In this document: one piece after another, positions 12,558-19,511 of the stretch | Numbering within the stretch: the stretch's first letter is position 1 | Layout of the letters: every line of letters begins with the position of its first letter | Virus record (IMG/VR): IMGVR_UViG_3300046660_000787 | Coordinates: 1-24,352 of that record | Source: a virus | Length of the DNA: 24,352 bases | Reading direction: 5' to 3' (one strand) | The notes under the pieces: generated by a model | Told to the model about the DNA's origin: nothing | Database searches by the model: none | The model's input: only the letters and a program-made list of their open reading frames with translations | Made by a program: the position numbers and the translations under genes

Positions 12558-13345
12558 GCGTTCAAGCAATGTCATGGGCGCTGTCTTTGCCCACGCAAGT
12601 TCTCAAGGATGCCAGCGCACGGCACGTTCTGCTGTGCCTGGCCAACTATGCCGGATCGAACGGTACTGGCGCGTTTCCGTCAGCTTCCACCCTGGCTCAG
12701 GACACCGGTCTATCCGAGCGTACCGTGCGTTACAAGTTAGATGACCTGGAGAAGTCGGGACTGATCAAGCAGGGCAATCAGGCGATTGCTGCTGTTCACA
12801 TTGATCGCCATGACCGACGCCCAGTCGTTTACGACCTCCAATTATTGCGGGGTGCAAATGCTGCACCCCGTTCCGAGCGGGGTGCAAATGACGGCACGGG
12901 GTGCAATCCACAACAGAACGGGGTGCAAGCTACGACAGAACGGGGTGCAGCGGCTGCACCCAATACGTCAATTAACCATCAGGTAACCGAACAGCAGCTG
13001 CAGCGCGAGTTTCCTGGCGTGGTCGATGATCAGGATCGACAAGCTCTTGATGCTCTCGAAGATCCTCGCCAGCGCTTTTCGATGTTTGCCGACTGGGAGT
13101 TCAGCGCTAAACAGTTGGAAGACCAGCTTCGCCTGATGTGCTTGCCGATCTCGTCGGCTACCGATGAGTTGATTAACTCGTTCAAAGGTTTCTTCATCGC
13201 CAAACCCGATACCCGTGACAACGCCGCCGGCTGGTGCCACCGCCTTGCCAAGTGGATCAAGCGTGATCGCGCTGTGAAGTCCGGCGACATTGAGGAAGAG
13301 ATGGATGCGACCGGTGACTGGACTGCCAAGGGAGTTCGGGTATGA
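12554..13345 (+). CDS. Replication initiation protein with winged HTH and DnaT domain
   Basis: A 263-residue lambda O-like initiator. Residues 15-75 form a winged helix-turn-helix typical of phage replication proteins (STLAQDTGLSERTVRYKLDD, then LEKSGLI). Residues 175-238 (FSMFADWEFSAKQLEDQLRL... WCHRLAKWIKRD) match the DnaT DNA-binding domain found in primosomal and phage replication proteins. The linker between the two (residues 99-137) is low-complexity and coincides with the iterons, so the DNA there is conserved for binding rather than protein structure. GTG 12554 has GGAG seven bases upstream. It should bind the origin inside its own gene and recruit the helicase loader encoded next, with which it overlaps (ATGA). 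Confidence 0.88.
   Translation: MSVQAMSWALSLPTQVLKDASARHVLLCLANYAGSNGTGAFPSASTLAQDTGLSERTVRYKLDDLEKSGLIKQGNQAIAAVHIDRHDRRPVVYDLQLLRGANAAPRSERGANDGTGCNPQQNGVQATTERGAAAAPNTSINHQVTEQQLQREFPGVVDDQDRQALDALEDPRQRFSMFADWEFSAKQLEDQLRLMCLPISSATDELINSFKGFFIAKPDTRDNAAGWCHRLAKWIKRDRAVKSGDIEEEMDATGDWTAKGVRV
12848..12961. repeat. Iteron array inside the replication gene (probable phage origin)
   Basis: CGGGGTGCA occurs five times in direct orientation, starting at 12848, 12878, 12897, 12919 and 12941 (spacings 30, 19, 22, 22). Its exact complement TGCACCCCG lies at 12862-12870, and a partial inverted copy is at 12955-12961. The ~22-base spacing is about two helical turns. In lambda the origin iterons also lie within gene O, so this is very likely the replication origin bound by the initiator. 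Confidence 0.85.
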
Positions 13346-14013
13346 AATCTGCACGCCATCTTATTGCCGAACGGCGAACCGACCCTACCTACAAGCCGAC
13401 GTCCGACCCAGTAGTGGCCGAGGTTGATCCATCGACCAAAGCTGTCATCGACGATTTGTTCCTGCGTCTTCGTGGTGCCTGTGGCGCATGGCGCCAGTCT
13501 TGGCCTACTGAGGCCGTGATGAACGCCTCGAAGCTTGAATGGCTCGGCGAGTTCATGCGCTCCGGGATCAACCGGATGGAGCAAATCGACCACGGCATGC
13601 GCGTCCTGAGTGCGAGTAAGTCGGCATTTGTTCCGGCGCCTGGCGTTTTCGTTAGCTGGTGCTTTGCCCCTGAAGGGCTGGGATTGCCGAGCGTCGAAAA
13701 GGCGTACGCCCAAGGTCTTCGCAACTGCCATCCCGCTATGCGTGATTCGGCCAAGTGGATGCACGCTGCGGTCTACCACGCTACTGCGGCCGCTGGTTTT
13801 CATGGCCTGCCATTGCTCTCGCGTGAACTTGGTTTGGCGAGCTTCGAGCGTCACTACTTGGCCCAGTGCAGGAAGATCTGGAAGGGTGAACCCCTAGGCT
13901 CTATCCCTATTGCTGAACTTGCTGCGCCTAAGCCTGATCGCAACCCCGAAGTGGGTAACACCGCTTTGGCCAACTTGCGCGCGATGCGTGCGGGGAGAGC
14001 AGGACGTGTGTGA
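13342..14013 (+). CDS. Replication protein P-like helicase loader
   Basis: A 223-residue protein of the lambda P family, which delivers the host DnaB helicase to the initiator-origin complex. The pattern VIDDLFLRLRGACGAWRQSW, then A...ASKLEWLGEFMRSGINRM and later FVPAPGVFVSWC, is typical of P-like proteins. The C-terminal ~90 residues are helical with a conserved RHYLAQCRKIW-type stretch and a poorly ordered end. ATG 13342 overlaps the stop of the initiator gene (ATGA). Its own stop overlaps the GTG of the next small gene. No other candidate helicase or loader is present in the window, so this phage must use the host helicase. Confidence 0.85.
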   Translation: MKSARHLIAERRTDPTYKPTSDPVVAEVDPSTKAVIDDLFLRLRGACGAWRQSWPTEAVMNASKLEWLGEFMRSGINRMEQIDHGMRVLSASKSAFVPAPGVFVSWCFAPEGLGLPSVEKAYAQGLRNCHPAMRDSAKWMHAAVYHATAAAGFHGLPLLSRELGLASFERHYLAQCRKIWKGEPLGSIPIAELAAPKPDRNPEVGNTALANLRAMRAGRAGRV

Positions 14014-14215
14014 CCGTCGCCTTGCTGTACCCGAAATCGATACCTATCGCTTTGCAGTGTTCTGCTGCTCGTTCAAGGTCGATTTGAGTTCGCCACCTGA
14101 TCACGCGCTGGCGCTGTTTGCCGACGAGGCCATGGCCAAGCGTTATGGCTCGTGGATGTGGCCGGGGACCTATGAAGTCGTTGACGTCGTGACGGGGAAA
14201 CCTTCATGCGAGTGA
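14006..14215 (+). CDS. Small phage protein of unknown function (69 aa)
   Basis: A 69-residue protein starting at GTG 14006, with GGGGAG eight bases upstream; it overlaps the end of the helicase loader gene by eight bases. Upstream codons in the same frame lie inside that gene. It reads DRRLAVPEIDTYRFAVFCCS then KVDLSSPPDHALALFADEAM and ends with WMWPGTYEVVDVVTGKPSCE, a small alpha/beta domain with two adjacent cysteines. The end overlaps the start of the YbcO-like gene. It is in the segment corresponding to the lambda ninR genes. Family not recognised. Confidence 0.65.
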   Translation: MCDRRLAVPEIDTYRFAVFCCSFKVDLSSPPDHALALFADEAMAKRYGSWMWPGTYEVVDVVTGKPSCE

Positions 14216-14508
14216 GCTCGAAGAAGCTTCGCGCCTCGGCCAATGGCCAAGAGTGCACCGTCCGGATGCCAGGCATCTGCAATCACAATCCAGAAACCAC
14301 CGTCCTCGCGCATCTGCCTTGCGGGCAGAAGGGTATGGGCATGAAAGGCTTTGACACCGTGGCGGTGTACGCGTGCAGCGCTTGCCACGACGTGATCGAC
14401 GGCCGCGCCGCCGGCGAGATCGACTGGCAGGACGTGCCGCGCGCCATCGCCGAAACCCACGAAGCCCTGATCATGGCTGGAATTCTCACCGTGAAGGGGG
14501 CCGCATGA
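14206..14508 (+). CDS. YbcO-like (DUF1364) putative nuclease
   Basis: A 100-residue protein of the DUF1364 group (YbcO of the DLP12 prophage). The key pattern is present: ANGQECTVRMPGICNHNPET, followed by TVLAHLPCGQKGMGMK and later ACSACHDVIDGR. The cysteines and histidines in these stretches resemble an HNH-type metal-binding nuclease core. In the YbcO family this gene sits in the ninR-like segment of lambdoid phages, which agrees with its location between the replication genes and Q. ATG 14206 and stop 14508 overlap both neighbours. A structure-based role as a DNA endonuclease has been proposed for YbcO; activity here is inferred only. Confidence 0.85.
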   Translation: MRVSSKKLRASANGQECTVRMPGICNHNPETTVLAHLPCGQKGMGMKGFDTVAVYACSACHDVIDGRAAGEIDWQDVPRAIAETHEALIMAGILTVKGAA

Positions 14509-15797
14509 GTACCGCCGCGGTGAAGATCACCGAAGCTGAGATCAAACGCCAAGTGGCCGGCACCGTACAGGACGTACGCGACATTGAGAATAAGGGCCTG
14601 TACCTGCGTTTCAACAAGGCTCGAACCGGTGGTTCGTGGTACCTGGTGTTGAAGGGCAAGTGGAATCCCATCGGCACCTTCCCCGAGCTGACTCACAAAC
14701 AGGTTGTAGCGGCGCTGCCGTCGCTTCGGCTGCGTCTGGCCGCCGGGGAGGGCGCGAGCCTGTCGAAGTGGAACGCTGTTGGCGAACTGCTGGACTGGTT
14801 CGCTGATCGCATGTCGCGCGATCGCAATCTGTCGACCAAGCGCAAAAACACCGGCGCCTCGATCATCAAGTGCCACCTGAAGCCGCGTCTCGGTGAGCTG
14901 CCCCTGATCGGCGTCGACAAGCCCGCACTCGACACCCTGTTGATGTGGCCGCTGCAGGAGACGGTTTCCATCGACTACGTGCGTTCCGCGTTCCAGCTGT
15001 TGGCCTTGGCATTCCGGCAGGCGGCCAAGCTGGGGATGATCACGCCCAACCCGATGGCTGCTATCCGGTTCAACGATTTCTCCAAGGCGAAGGTCGGCAT
15101 CAAGCCGTCTCGGCTTCGCGGTGTTCAGTTGGAAGGTCTCCTCGGGCAACTGGCCGACGTCATGGCCACCGCGCCGCTGGATTCGATGCTTGCGCTGATG
15201 ATGCTCTGCCACGGCACGCGGATCGGTGAAACCCGTATGGCGCGCTGGTCGCATATCAGCCTGGCCGAGCGGGAATGGTTCATCCCGGCCGAGAACACGA
15301 AAACCGGTGTCGAGCATCAACTTCCCCTGACGGAGCAAGTGTGCACGCTGCTGACCCGGTACCGCGAAGGTCAATACGCCCGAGGCTATGAGGGCCAGTG
15401 TCTGTTCCCGGCGCGCAACGGCAAGTCACTGGGCGAGGCTCAGGGCTGCGCCGTGTTTCGTCGGTTGGGGCAGGGCGAGTGGACCAGTCACGACCTGCGC
15501 AAGTTGGCCCGCACTGGCTGGGCAGATCTCGGCATCGACCACCTGATTGGCGAGCTGCTGATCAACCACGCGATGGGCCACAACGTGAAGGTTTATATCC
15601 AGTCGGACGTGATGAGCCGCAAGCGTGATGCCCTCGAACAGTGGCACGCACATCTAGATCAGAAAGGCTTTGCAGCGATTCATGGATTGACCGGCTTTAG
15701 ATTTGAAGATTCCGGTAATTCGCTGCAAGCCACAGACGATAAGGCCTGCAAGGCCATTGAAGAAACAATCATAGGCGAGGTTTTAAATCATGCATAA
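14505..15797 (+). CDS. Second tyrosine recombinase (integrase-like) in the ninR segment
   Basis: A 430-residue tyrosine recombinase with the full catalytic set: R239 in CHGTRIGETR, K266 in TKTG, H329 and R332 in SHDLRKLART, H355 in LLINHAMGH and Y364 in VKVYIQSD. The N-terminal ~80 residues look like the DUF4102-type arm domain of P4-like integrases, and the C-terminus after the tyrosine (SRKRDALEQWHAHL) is typical of them. It overlaps the YbcO-like gene (ATGA) and the next gene by eight bases, so it belongs to the replication operon rather than to a separate island. No att-like repeats are visible beside it. Its role is unclear: it may resolve phage dimers or act as an accessory recombinase in replication. 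Distinct from the end-located int. Confidence 0.9.
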   Translation: MSTAAVKITEAEIKRQVAGTVQDVRDIENKGLYLRFNKARTGGSWYLVLKGKWNPIGTFPELTHKQVVAALPSLRLRLAAGEGASLSKWNAVGELLDWFADRMSRDRNLSTKRKNTGASIIKCHLKPRLGELPLIGVDKPALDTLLMWPLQETVSIDYVRSAFQLLALAFRQAAKLGMITPNPMAAIRFNDFSKAKVGIKPSRLRGVQLEGLLGQLADVMATAPLDSMLALMMLCHGTRIGETRMARWSHISLAEREWFIPAENTKTGVEHQLPLTEQVCTLLTRYREGQYARGYEGQCLFPARNGKSLGEAQGCAVFRRLGQGEWTSHDLRKLARTGWADLGIDHLIGELLINHAMGHNVKVYIQSDVMSRKRDALEQWHAHLDQKGFAAIHGLTGFRFEDSGNSLQATDDKACKAIEETIIGEVLNHA

Positions 15798-16110
15798 AGG
15801 GCTAGTGCCTGACTTTAAAAGGGAGCGGATCGAGCTGGACCCTTGCTCGACCTGCCTGGGGAAAGCGGTAGTAAAAGGTCTGTTTTATGAGCTGGTTTGC
15901 ACGAATTGCAACGGTTCAGGTTGGATTGTTAGCGGCAGCAAGTTGGTGCTTTCTTCCGACGAACTGGTCACTCAGTTGAGTTTCAAATTGCAACGAGCAC
16001 TGAGTGAAATTTCAGCACTGAAAGGCTTGCCGCTCACGAGCGAGCCACAGTGCCAATACGAACGAGTGAACCGCCTAGGGGCGGGCGGCACAAACTACAC
16101 AGGAGATTGA
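15790..16110 (+). CDS. Cys4 zinc-finger-like small phage protein
   Basis: A 106-residue protein with two CxxC pairs, C19-x2-C22 (DPCSTCLGK) and C37-x2-C40 (LVCTNCNGSGW), as in a DnaJ-type or zinc-ribbon unit, so it probably binds one zinc. The C-terminal half is a helix (LSFKLQRALSEISALKGL) followed by a polar tail. ATG 15790 overlaps the end of the recombinase gene by eight bases. It sits directly before Q, and zinc modules occur in Q-type antiterminators, so it could take part in late regulation; that is an inference from position only. Confidence 0.7.
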   Translation: MHKGLVPDFKRERIELDPCSTCLGKAVVKGLFYELVCTNCNGSGWIVSGSKLVLSSDELVTQLSFKLQRALSEISALKGLPLTSEPQCQYERVNRLGAGGTNYTGD

Positions 16111-16114
16111 AAAA

Positions 16115-16504
16115 ATGATGATTCGTAAGCCGGCAGGACGACCGCTGGGTGATACCGAGTATTTGCTCGAGCAATGGGGTTGGTGGAGGATGGACGGCAT
16201 GGGAGTGCCAGGTTACACGTCACCTACGTTTGCGCTGATGCGTCAGGCGGTGCCACGATCATCGTCGACCAAGAACTATTGCATCACTGATGATTGGGCT
16301 ATTGCTATCGACAATGCTGTAGCGAAGCTATCGTGCCGTGATCAACAGATGGGCGACATTATCTGGCTATATTACGGTCTCAAATGGCCGATGGTGCGAG
16401 TAGGTAAGCACTACGGTATGAGTGAGGGAAAGGCGAGAGAGTTGGCGAGGGCTGGGGCAGCATGGATTGATTGCGCGGTCAGCAGTACAAGACGTGCAGC
16501 CTAG
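16115..16504 (+). CDS. Q-type late antiterminator
   Basis: A 129-residue protein of the phage antitermination Q family (PF06530 type): YLLEQWGWWRMDGMGVPGYT at the N-terminus, then ITDDWAIAIDNAVAKLSCRD, and an HTH-like C-terminus (YYGLKWPMVRVGKHYGMSEG, then KARELARAGAAWIDCAV). It should load on RNA polymerase at the late promoter and allow reading through terminators into holin, terminase and structural genes. AGGAG lies nine bases before the first of two adjacent ATG codons (16115 and 16118). A near-copy of its last 27 residues occurs downstream at 17703-17789, showing that a second Q gene was once there. Confidence 0.88.
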   Translation: MMIRKPAGRPLGDTEYLLEQWGWWRMDGMGVPGYTSPTFALMRQAVPRSSSTKNYCITDDWAIAIDNAVAKLSCRDQQMGDIIWLYYGLKWPMVRVGKHYGMSEGKARELARAGAAWIDCAVSSTRRAA

Positions 16505-16665
16505 CAAGCATAAGGTGGAGCCGTGGAGTAGTTGATTTTTTAAAGACGAATGGTTTATTCGATACAACGCTTGTCTGGATGCAATCTGTTAGTGCTACCT
16601 GATAATCTATGATCTTTGATCAGGTTTTGATCCCTGATTGTCATACGCACTCCTAGGGAAGAAAT

Positions 16666-17703
16666 ATGGAAAAGGCTGATTTGGTTCAAAAATTTCTGGG
16701 TGAGTATATTGAGGAAGCTGAGAGCCAAGAGTTTCTGAGGGATCACGACAGTAGATTTGAGGGGCTCAGAGCTGTAGTTAAGAAGAAGTCCGAAAATTTA
16801 CGCCCGCCGCTAAATGTGGTATCTCAGCGATTGTATTATGTTGCGGATCATTCATTTTACTGTGTTGAACTGTTTAAATATAAATATTATTTGCTTGCCA
16901 AAGGAGTCCTTGGCGCGCTAGAGACAAATAACCCACTGTCGCTAGCAAATAACTGTCGCTCACTTTTAGAGCAAGTCGCTACGCTAACGTACTGCATGGA
17001 TGCAGTTGAGCAGATGTTGAATGACCTAAAGGATCAGGGTTCACCGGAAAAAATAGATAAAGTGATTGCTAAAGCTGAACAAGTTTTGAAGCGCACGTAT
17101 GCTGGCAAGGGCAAAACGAAAGACTCAACTAAAGAGTCTGAGGCGATTCATGTTAATACAGCGATAAAGGCTCTAGGTTTGAAGGCTTTGGATGCTTCAG
17201 ACTCCTATGATTATTTGTGTGAATTTGTTCATCCTAATTTTGGGAATAATTACCTTATCTCCGCTGGAGAGTTAGGGAAAGGTAAGATAGGAAGCCGGGC
17301 GAACTCTGATGAAACAATCTTGAAAATTGCGGCTATCGCTGTTGGATTACTTGATTTTAGTGCAAAAATAAGCGGGATGTTGTATCCAAGCCTTACTTGG
17401 CGTGCGCACAATCATGTAGAGATTTGTTTTCAGAGAGGAGCAAAAATAACTAACGTCTTTGCAAGCAAAAAGCCAATTCCGGAAGGCGATGGGAAAACAA
17501 GGGAAACAGCATTTTTCTTTAAAAATGCCAGAACTCAGCAAGAATCAATGTCCCTAAATTATCAATATTTGCAGGCGTGTGAGTATGATATTCATCCCGC
17601 CAATAGGACTAATGGGGGCTATAGTAATGGTTATGTTTATGATGTGTGGGAAACAAAGGATGGTGCGATTTGGTTTAAGACTCCGGTATACCATGGCATC
17701 TAA
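16666..17703 (+). CDS. Helical cargo protein after Q, candidate defence gene (345 aa)
   Basis: An AT-rich 345-residue gene with a good start (AGGGA six bases before ATG 16666). The first ~240 residues are helical and contain ANNCRSLLEQVATLTY (R98, E102) and, 80 residues later, SYDYLCEFVHPNFGNN (H189). This RSxxE...YxxL...H layout resembles the DUF5677-like protein at 6630-7364. The last ~100 residues are more beta-like (WRAHNHVEICFQRG through GYVYDVWETKDGAIWFKTPV). It has no membrane segment. It sits between Q and a leftover Q C-terminus, so it entered by recombination within Q sequences and may be transcribed with the late genes or alone. I know no characterised homologue. A HEPN-like, RNA-targeting function is a hypothesis. 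Confidence 0.75.
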   Translation: MEKADLVQKFLGEYIEEAESQEFLRDHDSRFEGLRAVVKKKSENLRPPLNVVSQRLYYVADHSFYCVELFKYKYYLLAKGVLGALETNNPLSLANNCRSLLEQVATLTYCMDAVEQMLNDLKDQGSPEKIDKVIAKAEQVLKRTYAGKGKTKDSTKESEAIHVNTAIKALGLKALDASDSYDYLCEFVHPNFGNNYLISAGELGKGKIGSRANSDETILKIAAIAVGLLDFSAKISGMLYPSLTWRAHNHVEICFQRGAKITNVFASKKPIPEGDGKTRETAFFFKNARTQQESMSLNYQYLQACEYDIHPANRTNGGYSNGYVYDVWETKDGAIWFKTPVYHGI

Positions 17704-17789
17704 GTGAGGAAGGGAATGCTTGTGAATTGGCTACATTGGGGGATGCTTGGATTGATTGTGCGGTAAGCAATACGCCGAAGGCTGCCTAA
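17703..17789 (+). pseudogene. C-terminal remnant of a second Q antiterminator
   Basis: In one frame this stretch reads SEEGNACELATLGDAWIDCA, then VSNTPKAA and a TAA stop, closely matching the end of the intact Q protein (SEGKARELARAGAAWIDCAV, then SSTRRAA). DNA similarity is imperfect, so it came from a different Q allele, not from a recent copy. It has no start and begins right at the stop of the cargo gene. It is a recombination scar. Confidence 0.8.
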
Positions 17790-17797
17790 AACAGTTG

Positions 17798-17834
17798 TAT
17801 GGTATTAGCTGTTGCTTGCTCAGCTAATACCATA
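17798..17834. terminator. Hairpin with perfect 14-bp stem between convergent genes
   Basis: TATGGTATTAGCTG and CAGCTAATACCATA pair perfectly around a nine-base loop, and outer CAGTT/AACTG can extend it. It lies between the ends of two convergent genes. There is no long T-run, so it may act as a weak bidirectional terminator or protect mRNA 3' ends. Confidence 0.5.
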
Positions 17835-17847
17835 GCGATAACTGAAA

Positions 17848-18807
17848 TTATTTTTCCCCTTTCGCGGAGCTGATCATCTTTCCTCCCTTTAGTTGAATGT
17901 TCGAATTTGTGACGCCTTTTAGAATCAGCTCGTAAGGATGGTCTGCCATTTTTTCTCGCTCGGATCGATTGAGAAGTAAGAGCTTTAAAACTTCCACATC
18001 TCTATCTGTTGGAGACGCCCCGGGCTTGAGTCTTTTAAGGTATTCATCCGCATCGTAGTATTTTTTTCCATCTTCGTGGAGAGCTAGAAGTACTGAGGAG
18101 CGAAAGTTTGATGTTCTATAAATATATACAATGAATGCGGCTAAGCTGACATATAGGCCGATGATTGCTGTTACTGCTCTATCGCTGAGAGCTTCTCCAG
18201 CAAAGAAATAGATTAATAGCACTCCAATATTGAATAGTACAAACAGGTTGATCATGACCGTTTTTAACCTGCCGGCACTACGCATTTGCTCCTGAATCGT
18301 GGTTTCGAGAATTGTGCCTCGATTTTCTCGATCTTTTATACGGTTTTGCTCTCGCTGCTCTTGAAGTATTTTTGACGGCGGGTGTTGCGTAAGATAAGTC
18401 GACACTGATTCTTCGATGATTAACTTGAATTCTTCACTCAATGAATTTTCAATTGCTTTAGTTTCTTCAATTTTTTTAGCGATCAGTCCAGGTAGGTCAC
18501 GTGATAACTGGATCTCAAGCTCTGTATCAATTGCTTCTCTTCTACTCTCGCTTGTTTTGCTTGAAAATATTTTTTGTAAGGTTTCAACTTGCATCTCTAA
18601 GTAGAAAAGTCTTTCTAAGTAGTTCTTTGATTGTGAAGAGTCAGATTCGTCGTAAAGGAAAAGTTTTGACATGTTTTTGGTTAGGCGATTAAATGGTCTT
18701 GTTTTAAATGTCAATGTCGCCGATAAGATGAGTGCTAAAAAACTCGCTACAGCCGCTGTATAGCTAGAGAATGGATCGTTTACTAATTGGCGCAGGAATT
18801 CGTTCAT
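17848..18807 (-). CDS. Three-helix membrane protein with coiled coil, cargo gene (319 aa)
   Basis: An AT-rich gene on the minus strand in the late-control region. I start it at ATG 18807, although its ribosome site is weak; the frame is open a further 16 codons to a TTG. Residues 14-34 form one membrane helix (SSYTAAVASFLALILSATLT), residues 60-180 a charged coiled coil (many E/K/Q), and residues 183-204 and 211-231 two more membrane helices. The last ~85 residues form a soluble helical domain (DGKKYYDADEYLKRLKPG...). It ends 14 bases from the large hairpin. Opposite orientation to late genes and its composition indicate a lysogeny-expressed cargo gene. I do not recognise the family; a membrane-anchored exclusion or abortive-infection role is possible. 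Confidence 0.7.
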   Translation of the reverse strand: MNEFLRQLVNDPFSSYTAAVASFLALILSATLTFKTRPFNRLTKNMSKLFLYDESDSSQSKNYLERLFYLEMQVETLQKIFSSKTSESRREAIDTELEIQLSRDLPGLIAKKIEETKAIENSLSEEFKLIIEESVSTYLTQHPPSKILQEQREQNRIKDRENRGTILETTIQEQMRSAGRLKTVMINLFVLFNIGVLLIYFFAGEALSDRAVTAIIGLYVSLAAFIVYIYRTSNFRSSVLLALHEDGKKYYDADEYLKRLKPGASPTDRDVEVLKLLLLNRSEREKMADHPYELILKGVTNSNIQLKGGKMISSAKGEK

Positions 18808-19047
18808 AAAATTCTTTTTAGTGGGTTTTGTTTTTTTGCGGTTAGCTAATTGCAATTCGAACGGCCGTTTTGCAAGGGGCCATCATAGCGCCATCTATCA
18901 CTTCTATTTAGTTCATTGTCAAGGCTAATAGCCACGTCAAGTCAAAAAATCATCCGTTCGAGGGGTAAAAAGACTTTTCCGCGCGGAATAGGCATGGTTT
19001 TATAGCAGCGTGAACTGCTGTGAACGCAGCTAGACGCTTCCAGAAGC
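18808..19047. other. Intergenic region, probable late promoter location
   Basis: No gene is supported here. By analogy with lambda, the late promoter and Q-utilisation site should lie between Q and the terminators before holin, and this is the only gene-free part outside the cargo. I see a short GGCT-AAT-AGCC inverted repeat near 18924 but no convincing -35/-10 pair. Confidence 0.3.
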
Positions 19048-19069
19048 CCGACCATCGAGTCGGTTTTTT
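19048..19069 (+). terminator. Rho-independent terminator 1 before holin
   Basis: CCGAC and GTCGG pair around a six-base loop and are followed by six T. It lies about 120 bases before the holin start and fits the tR' terminator that Q proteins overcome. Confidence 0.7.
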
Positions 19070-19081
19070 ATGCCTATTTAT

Positions 19082-19108
19082 AAGCCCTGCCACCGTGCGG
19101 GGCTTTTT
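19082..19108 (+). terminator. Rho-independent terminator 2 before holin
   Basis: AAGCCCTGC and GCGGGGCTT form a nine-pair stem with one G-U pair and a six-base loop, followed by TTT, CG and TTTT. Two consecutive terminators this close make an efficient stop for unmodified polymerase. Confidence 0.75.
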
Positions 19109-19187
19109 CGTTTTCGGCCCCATGCCTGGCTCTTTGCTCGTAGCGGATGACAGTGACATGGAGGCCGAACCTATTTGAGGACTACAG

Positions 19188-19508
19188 ATGAGCACGGAAC
19201 AGCAAGCTCTCGCGGATGTACCACTTTGGCTTCTGATATTGCTAAGCATGGCGGGCTTGTCCGGGGAGATGCTGAGAGCATCGGGCAGCGACCTCGGGTT
19301 GCGACAGATCCTGCAGCGAGTGGCTTTGCGATTTCTCGCATCGGGTTTGCTGGGAATGGCCACGCTGCTGCTAGCAATGGCGCTCTGGAACAACCTCTAT
19401 CTGGCTGCCGGATTGGGCATCGTCATTGCGGTAATTGGTGCCGATGTAGCGGGGGGGTTGTACACCCGGTTCTTGGCAAAGAAGGCAGGCATTCAAGTCG
19501 ACGAGTAA
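19188..19508 (+). CDS. Phage holin
   Basis: A 106-residue hydrophobic protein with about three membrane segments (residues 10-30 DVPLWLLILLSMAGLSGEML, 46-66 LRFLASGLLGMATLLLAMAL and 68-92), a polar N-terminus and a charged C-terminal tail (RFLAKKAGIQVDE). Size and layout match a phage holin, which forms inner-membrane lesions that release endolysin at the end of the lytic cycle. GAGGA lies six bases before ATG 19188. It is placed just after the tandem terminators and before the packaging genes, a usual position in Pseudomonas lambdoid phages. No endolysin gene is next to it in this window. Confidence 0.8.
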   Translation: MSTEQQALADVPLWLLILLSMAGLSGEMLRASGSDLGLRQILQRVALRFLASGLLGMATLLLAMALWNNLYLAAGLGIVIAVIGADVAGGLYTRFLAKKAGIQVDE

Positions 19509-19511
19509 GTC

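Noticed and set aside
12848-12961. CRISPR-like repeat array
   Set aside because: Repeat is only nine bases, spacers are 10-21 bases and translated within the initiator gene; fits replication iterons instead.
14283-15374. Long minus-strand frame of 363 codons opposite the second recombinase
   Set aside because: The plus strand carries a full recombinase with all catalytic residues; the reverse frame is open because of high GC and codon bias.
18940-19110. Possible tRNA or small stable RNA before holin
   Set aside because: No cloverleaf could be drawn; the paired segments are explained as two terminators.
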